The notes under the pieces: generated by a model
The model's database searches: none
What the model was told of the DNA's origin: nothing
The model's input: only the letters and a program-made list of their open reading frames with translations
Shown here: in pieces, positions 15,227 to 22,444 of the stretch
Position numbering within the stretch: the stretch's first letter is position 1
Layout: every line of letters begins with the position of its first letter
Translations under genes and position numbers: made by a program
Origin: Oceanospirillaceae bacterium
Lineage (GTDB): Bacteria; Pseudomonadota; Gammaproteobacteria; Pseudomonadales; Balneatricaceae
Direction: 5' to 3'
Assembly: GCA_003523085.1 (NCBI GenBank)
Contig: DPHD01000068.1
Coordinates: forward strand, 2,316 to 30,616
DNA: 28,301 nucleotides

Positions 15227-18222
15227 GCCAAGTTAACCGTTTATCTTCCGGCGGTCGTATTGATCGCTCTAAGCCAATGAACTTTACCTTTAACGGCAAA
15301 ACCTACCAAGGTTTTGAAGGCGACACCTTAGCCTCTGCCATGTTGGCTAATGGTGTTGGCATCGTAGGCCGTAGCTTTAAGTACAGCCGTGCCCGTGGCA
15401 TTTTAGGCCATGGTGCAGAAGAGCCAAACGCCCTAATGCAATTGCACAAAGGCAATGAAACTATTCCTAACCCTCGCGCGACTCAAGTTGAATTGTTTGA
15501 TGGCTTAACCGCTACCAGCACCAACGGCTGGCCGAGTGCAGAATTCGATCTAATGTCACTGATGGGTAAAATCGGCGGCATGATGATGCCTCCAGGTTTT
15601 TACTATAAGACTTTTATGGCACCACAAAAAATGTGGATGACCTACGAAAAGTTTATTCGTAAAGCCGCAGGTTTTGGTAAGTTGTCACATGAGCCAGATC
15701 CAGACACCTACGACAAAATTAATGCTCACTGTGATGTCATGGTGGTGGGTGCAGGCCCTGCGGGTTTAGCCGCAGCACTAGAAGCTGGTCGTAGCGGCAA
15801 GCGCGTGATTATTGTAGACGAGCAAAACGAATTTGGTGGCACCTTGCTTGCCAGCACTCAAACCGTTGATGGTGTTGATGCTGCAACATGGGCAGAGCAA
15901 GCCACTAGCCAGCTAGAAGGTATGGATAACGTACTGGTTATGCCACGCACCACGGCGTTTGGTTATTACGATCACAACTTTGTTGTGGCCTTAGAGCGTC
16001 GTACAGACCACATTGGTCCGGTTGCACAAACAGGTACTCGCCAGCGTTTGCACCGTATTCGTGCCCATCAAGTGATCTTGGCCACCGGTGCTATCGAACG
16101 TCCGTTAGTGTTTGGTAACAACGATTTGCCAGGTATTATGCTGGCCAACTCTGTTTCGACCTACATTAACCGCTATGCCGTAGTGCCGGGCCAGCGCTGT
16201 GTGGTCATGACCACCAATGATTCTGGCTACCAAACCGCCCTAGACATTCAAGCCGCAGGCCGTACTGTGGTGGCCGTAGTAGATTCTCGCCACACGCCAG
16301 ATGGCCGTTTGGTTGCAGCCGCTAAAGCTGCTGGCATTCAAGTCATGGCCGGTCACGGCGTGATTGAAGCCCAAGGTGGCAAAAAAGTTACAGGCGCTAT
16401 TGTTGCTCCACTCGATGCAGCCGGCGATAAGGTCACTGGTGCTAGCAAAACCTTAAGCTGTGATTTAATTGCCGTAGCCGGTGGTTGGAGCCCAGTAGTA
16501 CACCTTAGCTGCCACACCGGTAGCCGCCCAGTATGGAAAGACGACGTAGCCGGTTTTGTACCTGGTGCTACTATACAAAATCAACACTTGGCAGGCGCAG
16601 TGGCAGGTGAATACTTGCTTTCTGAAGCCCTAAACGCCGGTGTTCAAGCCGGTGCTACTGCTTCTGACACAAGTTCTACACAAACCTTTGATTGTGGTGA
16701 TGAATCTACAGGTGCTTCTCAAGCCTTGTACCTTGTGCCGCACACTAAACCCATTAGCCGTGCGCCAAAGCAGTTTGTCGATTTCCAAAACGACGTTACC
16801 GCAGCTGGCATTGAGCTAGCAGCGCGGGAAGGTTTCCAATCCATTGAGCATGTGAAACGTTATACTGCCATGGGTTTTGGTACTGACCAAGGCAAAACCG
16901 GTAACATCAACGGCATGGCCATTGTGGCTAAGACGCTGAACAAGTCGATTGCCGAAACCGGCACCACCATCTTCCGTCCTGCCTACACACCGGTTACCTT
17001 TGGTGCCATTGGCGGCCGTGATGTAGGTGAGTTGCTAGACCCAGCCCGTCATACAGCCATGCACCCTTGGCACGTGGCCAACGGCGCAGAGTTTGAGAAC
17101 GTGGGCCAATGGAAGCGCCCTTGGTATTTCCCACAGGCTGGCGAAACCATGCAGCAAAGTCTAAACCGCGAATGTTTGGCAGTACGCAATAGCGTCGGTA
17201 TTTTGGATGCGTCCACGTTAGGTAAAATCGACATTCAGGGTAAAGACGCCCGTGAATTTCTGAACCGTGTGTACACCAACGCTTGGTCTAAATTAGCCCC
17301 AGGTAAGTGCCGTTACGGCCTTATGCTGAAAGAAGACGGCATGATCTTTGATGACGGCGTAACCGCCTGTTTGAGCGACAACCATTTCTTAATGACCACC
17401 ACTTCTGGTGGCGCAGCAGCCGTATTGGGTTGGTTAGAGTTGTGGCATCAAACGGAATGGCCAGACATGGAAGTGTACTTTACTTCTGTGACTGACCAAT
17501 GGGCCACCTGTTCTTTTGCCGGTCCCAACTCGCGTAAAGTGTTAGAGAAGCTCTGTACCGACGTAGACCTGTCTGCAGATGCCATGAAGTTTATGGATTG
17601 GCGCGAAGGCACCGTAGCCGGTATTAAGGCACGTATCTTCCGTATTTCCTTTACTGGTGAATTGTCCTTCGAAGTCAACGTGCCTGCCGACCAAGGCCAC
17701 TATATGTGGAAGAAGATCATGGAAGCCGGTGAAGAGTTTGGCATTACGCCATACGGCACCGAGTCTATGCACGTATTGCGTGCCGAGAAGGGCTTTATTA
17801 TTGCCGGCCAAGACACCGATGGTTCCATGACCCCATACGACTGTTTGATGGGCTGGGCGGTTGGCAAAACTAAGGAGTTTAGCTTCTTGGGTGAGCGTTC
17901 ATTCTCACGTCCTGATACAGCGCGTACCGACCGTAAGCAATTGGTTGGCCTCAAACCCAAAGATCCTACGGTGGTGATCCCAGAAGGCGCACAAATCGTC
18001 ATGGATCCTAACCAGCCGATCCCGATGGACATGATGGGCCATGTGACTTCAAGTTACTGGAGCGAATGTTTAGGCCATGGTATTGCCATGGGCACCGTGA
18101 AAGGTGGCTCAGACCGTATGGGCGAAACCGTGTATTGCCCATTGGCCGATGGCCGTGTGTTAGCAGCGGAGATCTGTAGCCCCGTGTTCTATGATCCAAA
18201 AGGAGATCATCACAATGACTAA
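15223..18222 (+). CDS. soxA: Sarcosine oxidase alpha subunit
   Basis: The largest subunit, 999 residues. An N-terminal ferredoxin-like domain (about 15-110, with FTFNGKTYQGFEGDTLASAML) is followed by an NAD-binding domain with VMVVGAGPAGLAAALEAGRS near residue 171, and a C-terminal GcvT-like folate domain (about 610-990). In this family the C-terminal domain is where the carbon unit is passed to tetrahydrofolate. Its start overlaps soxD, and its last 8 bases overlap soxG. The stretch from base 17721 to the end is repeated, diverged, at 21063. This copy is intact. Confidence 0.96.
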   Translation: MSQVNRLSSGGRIDRSKPMNFTFNGKTYQGFEGDTLASAMLANGVGIVGRSFKYSRARGILGHGAEEPNALMQLHKGNETIPNPRATQVELFDGLTATSTNGWPSAEFDLMSLMGKIGGMMMPPGFYYKTFMAPQKMWMTYEKFIRKAAGFGKLSHEPDPDTYDKINAHCDVMVVGAGPAGLAAALEAGRSGKRVIIVDEQNEFGGTLLASTQTVDGVDAATWAEQATSQLEGMDNVLVMPRTTAFGYYDHNFVVALERRTDHIGPVAQTGTRQRLHRIRAHQVILATGAIERPLVFGNNDLPGIMLANSVSTYINRYAVVPGQRCVVMTTNDSGYQTALDIQAAGRTVVAVVDSRHTPDGRLVAAAKAAGIQVMAGHGVIEAQGGKKVTGAIVAPLDAAGDKVTGASKTLSCDLIAVAGGWSPVVHLSCHTGSRPVWKDDVAGFVPGATIQNQHLAGAVAGEYLLSEALNAGVQAGATASDTSSTQTFDCGDESTGASQALYLVPHTKPISRAPKQFVDFQNDVTAAGIELAAREGFQSIEHVKRYTAMGFGTDQGKTGNINGMAIVAKTLNKSIAETGTTIFRPAYTPVTFGAIGGRDVGELLDPARHTAMHPWHVANGAEFENVGQWKRPWYFPQAGETMQQSLNRECLAVRNSVGILDASTLGKIDIQGKDAREFLNRVYTNAWSKLAPGKCRYGLMLKEDGMIFDDGVTACLSDNHFLMTTTSGGAAAVLGWLELWHQTEWPDMEVYFTSVTDQWATCSFAGPNSRKVLEKLCTDVDLSADAMKFMDWREGTVAGIKARIFRISFTGELSFEVNVPADQGHYMWKKIMEAGEEFGITPYGTESMHVLRAEKGFIIAGQDTDGSMTPYDCLMGWAVGKTKEFSFLGERSFSRPDTARTDRKQLVGLKPKDPTVVIPEGAQIVMDPNQPIPMDMMGHVTSSYWSECLGHGIAMGTVKGGSDRMGETVYCPLADGRVLAAEICSPVFYDPKGDHHND

Positions 18223-18814
18223 TTTTGATACCAACAACATCGCGGAATCTTCATTACACCATCGTGTAGCGCACACCAACGCCGCTAATGCAGGTGTAGT
18301 GATGAAAGAAGACAAGTTTCGTGGTCAGTTAAACCTACGTGGCAACCCACAAGACGCAGCCTTTACCTCTGCGGTAGAAAAGGTGCTCGGCATCGCCTTG
18401 CCCATGGCGCCCAGCAGCAGTGCTCGTAACGGCGATACCGTGGTTTATTGGTTGTGCCCTAATGAGTGGTTGATGATTGTTGCTAGCGGCACACAGGGGC
18501 AGGTTGAAGCTGATTTGCGTGAAGCAATGGCTGGCCAGCACATCTCAGTAACAGACATTAGCTCTGGCCAAACCTTGGTTAACTTGTCGGGCACTGGAGT
18601 GGCTGAGTTAATGCAAAAGTCTACCGTGTACGATTGTCACGAGTCCAACTTCCCCGTAGGCAAAGTGGTGCAAACTACCTTCGCTAAAACCGGCACCACT
18701 ATGTGTAAGTTAGCAGACGGCTCTTTTGATCTAGTGATTCGTCGTAGCTTCTCTGACTACTTCTTCTTATGGTTGCGCGATGCCAGCGATGAGTATGGCT
18801 TGAGCGTTAGTTAA
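17721..18814 (+). repeat. Diverged direct repeat, copy 1 (soxA 3' end plus soxG)
   Basis: This segment is repeated in the same direction at 21063-22023. Similarity begins abruptly at GGAAGCCGGTGAAG and ends at the soxG stop; sequences after the stops are unrelated. This copy is full length and both reading frames are intact. Confidence 0.93.
18215..18814 (+). CDS. soxG: Sarcosine oxidase gamma subunit
   Basis: A 199-residue subunit related to GcvT-like folds; it closes the soxBDAG operon and is needed to assemble the enzyme. The AAAGGAGAT site inside the soxA 3' end precedes the ATG at 18215, so soxA and soxG overlap by 8 bases. Family features include LCPNEWLMIV, DISSGQTLVNLSGTG and the C-terminal LVIRRSFSDYFFLWLRDASDEYG. 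A longer start at 18191 lies before the ribosome site and is unlikely. A broken second copy occurs at 21557. Confidence 0.95.
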   Translation: MTNFDTNNIAESSLHHRVAHTNAANAGVVMKEDKFRGQLNLRGNPQDAAFTSAVEKVLGIALPMAPSSSARNGDTVVYWLCPNEWLMIVASGTQGQVEADLREAMAGQHISVTDISSGQTLVNLSGTGVAELMQKSTVYDCHESNFPVGKVVQTTFAKTGTTMCKLADGSFDLVIRRSFSDYFFLWLRDASDEYGLSVS

Positions 18815-18822
18815 GCTGCGCT

Positions 18823-18880
18823 TTCTACTCTAAATCCTAAAAGACCAGCATAAGCTGGTCTTTTAGGATTTAGAGTAGAA
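18823..18880. terminator. Long perfect hairpin after soxG, probable terminator
   Basis: A 27-bp perfect inverted repeat (18823-18849 with 18854-18880) around an ATAA loop begins 9 bases after the soxG stop. Inside it, AAAAGACCAGC pairs with GCTGGTCTTTT, which alone would make a normal terminator. The outer 16 bp extend the stem well beyond what termination needs. By symmetry it could act in both directions, isolating soxG from the downstream island. Confidence 0.82.
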
Positions 18881-18996
18881 GTAAATGTATTCGGTTATAG
18901 TTGATCAGTTTATAGCGATGCTAAGGCGAGGTTTTTAGCTGAGATTCAAATAAGGCAACCTGAGCTTGTGTTTGCGAGTGTGTTCGTGCATTATTT

Positions 18997-19020
18997 GTCC
19001 TAGGTCCGTGGACATGGGAC
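18997..19020. promoter_or_regulatory. Candidate operator upstream of the island HTH gene
   Basis: Two 11-base arms, GTCCTAGGTCC (18997-19007) and GGACATGGGAC (19010-19020), pair at 9 of 11 positions around a 2-base centre. The element ends 18 bases before the ATG at 19039 and fits an autoregulatory binding site. No -35/-10 pair could be assigned with confidence in 18881-19030; otherwise I see nothing in that gap. Confidence 0.4.
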
Positions 19021-19038
19021 AGTGGGGTTGTGGAGAGT

Positions 19039-19701
19039 ATGAAAAGTCAAGATATTGGTTTGTTGCTTAAGTTGCTGTCGCTTCAAAAGCAAGAGAAGGC
19101 CAGTGGTCGCATTAATATAGACAGCCATGTTAGAGCTACATGGCCTGACGACTGGTGTGATTGGGACATAGAGCTAGAAGGCGAACAAAGTACCTATGTC
19201 AATGGGTTAGCATTTAACCGTTATGCTGAGTCACTCTACACGGTACGTGCACTAGCGCAAGCAACGGGCATTAGTAAATCGCAAATTAATACGTCACTTA
19301 ATCGCTGCATAGCCGTAGGCCTAGCTAAAAAAGACCGTAAGACTGGTGTTCCAAAGCCAAATAAAAAGGCATTGTTTGATTTTATAGTCTCAGGTCTAAA
19401 ATATGTTTTCCCGGTAACGCCTGGAGCACTAACAAGGGGAATAGCCACTGCTTTTGCTGCGCCAGTGTTAAATAAAAAACTTATGAGCACGGGTGACTTT
19501 GCTCTAGTTTGGCCAGACGCGAAGGGCAGTACCAAAGGGATGTCTGTAGAGCCGCTATTTAAAGCGGCTACCTACGCAGTGAGATACGACCCTGAAATGT
19601 ATGCCTTGTTGGCACTAATTGACTCGATACGGTTAGGGCAACCACGAGAAGCAAACTTGGCCATTAATCTACTGCGTAGCCATTTTGAACTGGAGCCATA
19701 G
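19039..19701 (+). CDS. Winged-helix-like DNA-binding protein paired with a nucleotidyltransferase
   Basis: A 220-residue protein. Residues about 55-95 look like a helix-turn-helix: YTVRALAQATGISKSQINTS followed by NRCIAVGLAKKD, as in MarR/winged-helix proteins. The rest has a LFDFIVSGLKYVFPVTPGALTRGI block, a VWPDAKGSTKG segment and a helical tail with ALLALIDSIRLGQPREANLA. I recall similar proteins beside nucleotidyltransferase genes but cannot name a characterised member. It is probably the repressor or antitoxin-like partner of the next gene, which starts one base after its stop. GTG at 19030 would add three residues; I prefer ATG 19039, close after GGAG. The palindrome at 18997 may be its own operator. 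Confidence 0.75.
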   Translation: MKSQDIGLLLKLLSLQKQEKASGRINIDSHVRATWPDDWCDWDIELEGEQSTYVNGLAFNRYAESLYTVRALAQATGISKSQINTSLNRCIAVGLAKKDRKTGVPKPNKKALFDFIVSGLKYVFPVTPGALTRGIATAFAAPVLNKKLMSTGDFALVWPDAKGSTKGMSVEPLFKAATYAVRYDPEMYALLALIDSIRLGQPREANLAINLLRSHFELEP

Positions 19702-19702
19702 C

Positions 19703-20422
19703 ATGGATCCCCTAATTCTTCATCGACAAATGCTAGAGCAAGTTGCACTCGCGCTAGGTGAGGAGCTCTTGCTAACAATGACTTTTGTGGGCGGCTGCAC
19801 CACAGGTTTGTTATTAACAGACGCCTTTTCTAGTGAGCAAGGGCGTCACACTGACGACGTAGACCTTATCGTACACCTAATGGGGCATGTAGGGTTCTAT
19901 CAATTACAGACTCAGCTTACGAAGCGCGGCTTCAGCATTAACATGCCAGACCCAGATGAGGATTTCCCCATATGTGCGATGAAGCTAGGAGACCTGCGTG
20001 TCGATTTTATGCCGGACGACGCAAGCGTATTGAACTTTACCAATAGGTGGTACAAAGCGGCTATGCAAACGGCAACGCCGTATCAACTAACGGGTGATAT
20101 TACTATTAACTTAGTGAGCCCGGTCTATTTTATTGCCACCAAATTAGAGGCATATAAAGGGCGTGGTATGGGCGACGCTCTGAGTAGCAGAGACATTGAA
20201 GATATCTTGCTGCTGGTGGATGGTCGCGAAGAACTCATTTACGAGGTACAGTCTGCCGCTACGGACGTACATGCATATATCGCCAGAGAGTTTAGCTCTT
20301 TGCTGCAAGACAATAATTTCGAGTATGCAGTTGCCAGTCAAAGTGGGCCTAGCAATGAGCGCGAACAGATGATCTTTGACCGTCTAGAGTTGTTAGCCAA
20401 AACACCAGTAGAGCAGCATTAA
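19703..20422 (+). CDS. AbiEii-like nucleotidyltransferase
   Basis: A 239-residue protein of the DNA polymerase beta-like nucleotidyltransferase superfamily. The key motif is present: VGGCTTGLLL (29-38), then D51-D52-V-D54, with a third Asp, D101, in LRVDFMP. Together these make a complete metal-binding triad. A later block, KLEAYKGRGMGDALSSRDIEDILLLVDGRE, resembles the conserved C-terminal part of a stand-alone family near AbiEii toxins. It would transfer a nucleotide to a protein, tRNA or small molecule; the substrate is unknown. ATG 19703 is one base after the upstream stop, and its TAA overlaps the next ATG (TAATG), so all three island genes are translationally linked. A toxin-type or defence role is inference. 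Confidence 0.8.
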   Translation: MDPLILHRQMLEQVALALGEELLLTMTFVGGCTTGLLLTDAFSSEQGRHTDDVDLIVHLMGHVGFYQLQTQLTKRGFSINMPDPDEDFPICAMKLGDLRVDFMPDDASVLNFTNRWYKAAMQTATPYQLTGDITINLVSPVYFIATKLEAYKGRGMGDALSSRDIEDILLLVDGREELIYEVQSAATDVHAYIAREFSSLLQDNNFEYAVASQSGPSNEREQMIFDRLELLAKTPVEQH

Positions 20423-21060
20423 TGGACATTACTTGGCACAGCCGGCGTGGGAGGCAGCGTCGCGCTAACTGTGATGCTGTTACTATAGAATATACGCCAA
20501 ACTATTTGTTGGCCATGCTTGTAGATGCTGCCGAGAAAAGCCCTCGAAGCCAAAGATTTGCTCAACATTGGGCCAGTAATATAATCCACCAGGCCATTAG
20601 CTTAGGCGATTACGGTGGTCCGGAACGATTGATGGGCATCATGCACCAACAGCAAAAGCAGCTAAGGCATGAATATCTGCACGAAATTGCCAGCTATTGC
20701 ATGCTGCGCTTAGATTTAAAGAGTGGTTGTTTTCAGTTGTTAAGTACTGGGGATTGCCAGGCGGGTATCCAAGGTAGCGGCCCAATAGATTGGTTAACAA
20801 CTCCCCACCGAGCTAATCAAAATTTGCTAACACGCTCGTTAAATGCGAAACGTTTCTTACGACCGGACATTATTGAATCTACACTAGCTCCCGGAGTTAG
20901 TTTGATATTATGCTCCGATGGGTATTGGAGCGAACACCTACAGCAGCAAACGCCATTCAACCAACTTACAGACGATGCCAGTGTGTTGAAATTGGCTTAC
21001 GGTAAGACTAACCTCTCAGCCACTACCGACACGGATAATTTAATAGTGAATTACTGTTAA
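20422..21060 (+). CDS. PP2C-like protein phosphatase
   Basis: A 212-residue protein with a divergent PP2C pattern. Visible are RRANCDAV with D18 (family: RxxNxD), LLAMLVDAAEK with D35 (family DGxGG, the glycines lost), LLSTGDCQAGI with D111 (family GDSR), LILCSDGYWS with D166 (family SDGL), and a final DNLIV at 205-209 (family DNxT). The metal-binding aspartates are thus largely in place, so activity is plausible. The natural substrate is unknown; PP2C enzymes remove phosphate, and at least one PP2C-fold enzyme (Legionella SidD) removes AMP from protein. Its start overlaps the nucleotidyltransferase stop by one base. No terminator follows; the decayed sox copy begins two bases after the stop. 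Confidence 0.75.
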   Translation: MDITWHSRRGRQRRANCDAVTIEYTPNYLLAMLVDAAEKSPRSQRFAQHWASNIIHQAISLGDYGGPERLMGIMHQQQKQLRHEYLHEIASYCMLRLDLKSGCFQLLSTGDCQAGIQGSGPIDWLTTPHRANQNLLTRSLNAKRFLRPDIIESTLAPGVSLILCSDGYWSEHLQQQTPFNQLTDDASVLKLAYGKTNLSATTDTDNLIVNYC

Positions 21061-21062
21061 AC

Positions 21063-21564
21063 GGAAGCCGGTGAAGAGTTTGGCATTACGCCTTACGGCA
21101 CCGAATCTATGCACGTATTGCGTGCAGAGAAGGGCTTTATTATTGCCGGCCAAGACACCGATGGTTCTATGACCCCATACGACTGTTTGATGGGTTGGGC
21201 GGTTGGCAAGACTAAAGAGTTTAGCTTCTTGGGCGAACGTTCATTCTCACGTCCAGACACAGCACGCACCGACCGTAAGCAGTTGGTTGGTTTGAAGCCA
21301 AAAGATCCTACGGTAGTGATCCCAGAAGGCGCACAAATCGTAATGGACCCGAATCAGCCGATTCCAATGGACATGATGGGCCACGTCACTTCAAGTTACT
21401 GGAGAGAGTGTTTAGGTCATGGTATTGCCATGGGCACCGTTAAAGGTGGATCAGAGCGCATGGGCGAAACCGTATACTGTCCACTGGCCGATGGCCGTGT
21501 GTTAGCCGCAGAGATCTGTAGCCCCGTGTTCTATGATCCAAAAGGAGATCATCACAATGACTAA
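21063..21564 (+). pseudogene. Truncated soxA remnant (C-terminal about 165 residues)
   Basis: The frame matches SoxA from about residue 834 to the natural stop and is fully open. The 5' five-sixths of the gene is absent. An internal ATG at 21109 exists but has no ribosome site and falls within the folate domain, so I do not consider it a gene. The two residue changes from intact SoxA are Ser to Arg in SSYWRECLG and Asp to Glu in GGSERMG. Purifying selection acted on this sequence until recently, presumably in a full-length gene. Confidence 0.9.
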
Positions 21565-22023
21565 TTTTGATACCAGCAACATCGCGGAATCTTCATTACA
21601 CCACCGTGTAGCGCACACCAATGCCGCTAATGCTGGCGTAGTGATGAAGGAAGACAAGTTTCGTGGTCAGTTAAATCTACGTGGTAACCCACAAGACTCA
21701 GCCTTTACCTCTGCAGTAGAAAAGGTACTCGGCATCGCTTTGCCAATGGTACCCAGTAGCAGCGCCCGTAACGGCGACACGGTGGTTTTTTGGTTATGCC
21801 CTAATGAATGGCTGAGTTAATGCAAAAGTCTACGGTGTACGATTGTCATGAGTCTAACTTCCCAGTAGGCAAAGTGGTGCAAACTACTTTCGCAAAAACC
21901 GGCACCACCATGTGTAAGTTAGAAGACGGGTCTTACGATCTAGTGATTCGCCGTAGCTTCTCGGATTACTTTTTCTTGTGGCTTAAAGATGCCAGCGATG
22001 AGTATGTCTTGAGCGTTAGTTAA
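21557..22023 (+). pseudogene. Frameshifted soxG remnant with internal deletion
   Basis: The ribosome site and ATG match those of intact soxG. A 133-base deletion joins NEWL of the N-terminal part to the later GVAELMQKS segment in another frame, creating a stop at 21818-21820. The C-terminal half (from about 21808) stays open but out of frame. In the intact copy the deleted span lies between two near-identical 10-base sequences (18464-18473 and 18597-18606), which indicates slippage. Confidence 0.93.
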
Positions 22024-22047
22024 TTCGTTCGTCACTCAGTCTTTATA

Positions 22048-22075
22048 AAAATCCTCAGCTTTGTCTGGGGATTTT
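22048..22075 (+). terminator. Rho-independent terminator after the soxG remnant
   Basis: An 11-bp stem (22048-22058 with 22065-22075, one G-U pair) with a 6-base loop ends in TTTT followed by ATT. It starts 25 bases after the soxG remnant stop and would end any transcript coming from the island. Confidence 0.8.
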
Positions 22076-22121
22076 ATTACTCTAGTTTTCTTGCCTTGGG
22101 CTTTTAGTATCCGGGCTAATA

Positions 22122-22167
22122 GTTATATTATTGTATAACCCTACCGCTTGTTATATATTGGTATAAC
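22122..22167. promoter_or_regulatory. Twin operators and promoter of the mazEF-type pair
   Basis: Two 18-base palindromes, each GTTATA-N6-TATAAC, lie at 22122-22139 and 22150-22167, 28 bases apart start to start. A promoter fits between them: TTGTAT at 22131-22136, a 17-base spacer, then TATATT at 22154-22159. Repressor bound to either site would cover a promoter element, as expected for toxin-antitoxin autoregulation. The second site ends 22 bases before the antitoxin ATG. Confidence 0.75.
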
Positions 22168-22189
22168 TTTCTAGGTAGGAGTGAATACC

Positions 22190-22444
22190 ATGACATCTAT
22201 TGCGATACGTCAATCAGGGGGTGCAAATATCGTGAGTATTCCCAAAGCTATCGTCAAAACTCTCGGGCTACATGTTGGATCAAAACTGGATTTGTCCATC
22301 GTTGACAACCGCATTGTGTTAACGCCGGTAGACAATGAACTGACGCTTGACATGCTTTTAGCTGGTAGTCCAAAAGCATGTTTTGCTATTACTGACGAAG
22401 ACCGTGAATGGCTTGATATGAGCCCACTAGGAGAGGAAGTGTGA
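22190..22444 (+). CDS. MazE-like antitoxin (SpoVT-AbrB fold)
   Basis: An 84-residue antitoxin. The N-terminal half (MTSIAIRQSGGANIVSIPKAIVKTLGLHVGSKLDLSI, read in segments) has the swapped-hairpin AbrB/MazE DNA-binding pattern with IPKAI and the G-L-x-x-G-S-K-L turn. The C-terminal half is the acidic toxin-binding tail, ending DMSPLGEEV. AGGAG at 22177-22181 supports ATG 22190 over GTG 22181. Its TGA overlaps the GTG of the toxin gene (GTGA). It likely represses through the twin palindromes upstream and neutralises the next protein. Confidence 0.92.
   Translation: MTSIAIRQSGGANIVSIPKAIVKTLGLHVGSKLDLSIVDNRIVLTPVDNELTLDMLLAGSPKACFAITDEDREWLDMSPLGEEV

Larger units (their letters stand above)
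18881..21062 (+). mobile_element. Small accessory island between two sox copies
   Basis: Three densely packed genes unrelated to sarcosine metabolism lie between intact soxG and a truncated second copy of soxA-soxG. The right boundary is sharp: the sox-like sequence starts 2 bases after the stop of the last island gene. No integrase, transposase, tRNA or terminal inverted repeat is visible, so this is not a recognised element type. Insertion by homologous or homology-assisted recombination is the simplest reading. The left limit is uncertain and may be the soxG stop. Confidence 0.6.
21063..22023 (+). repeat. Diverged direct repeat, copy 2 (decayed soxA 3' end plus soxG)
   Basis: Same-direction partner of 17721-18814. 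By hand I count about 40 differences in the first 500 bases (about 92% identity), nearly all at third codon positions, with only two amino acid changes in the soxA part. The copy is 133 bases shorter because of one internal deletion in the soxG part. Confidence 0.93.

Noticed and set aside
21109..21564. Open frame of 151 codons read as a separate small gene
   Set aside because: It is identical in frame to the SoxA C-terminus, starts at an internal Met with no ribosome site, and belongs to the truncated duplicate.
18881..22047. Insertion sequence or integrase-driven island
   Set aside because: No transposase, integrase, tRNA target, terminal inverted repeats or target duplication could be seen; the flanking repeats are diverged sox gene sequence, not element ends.
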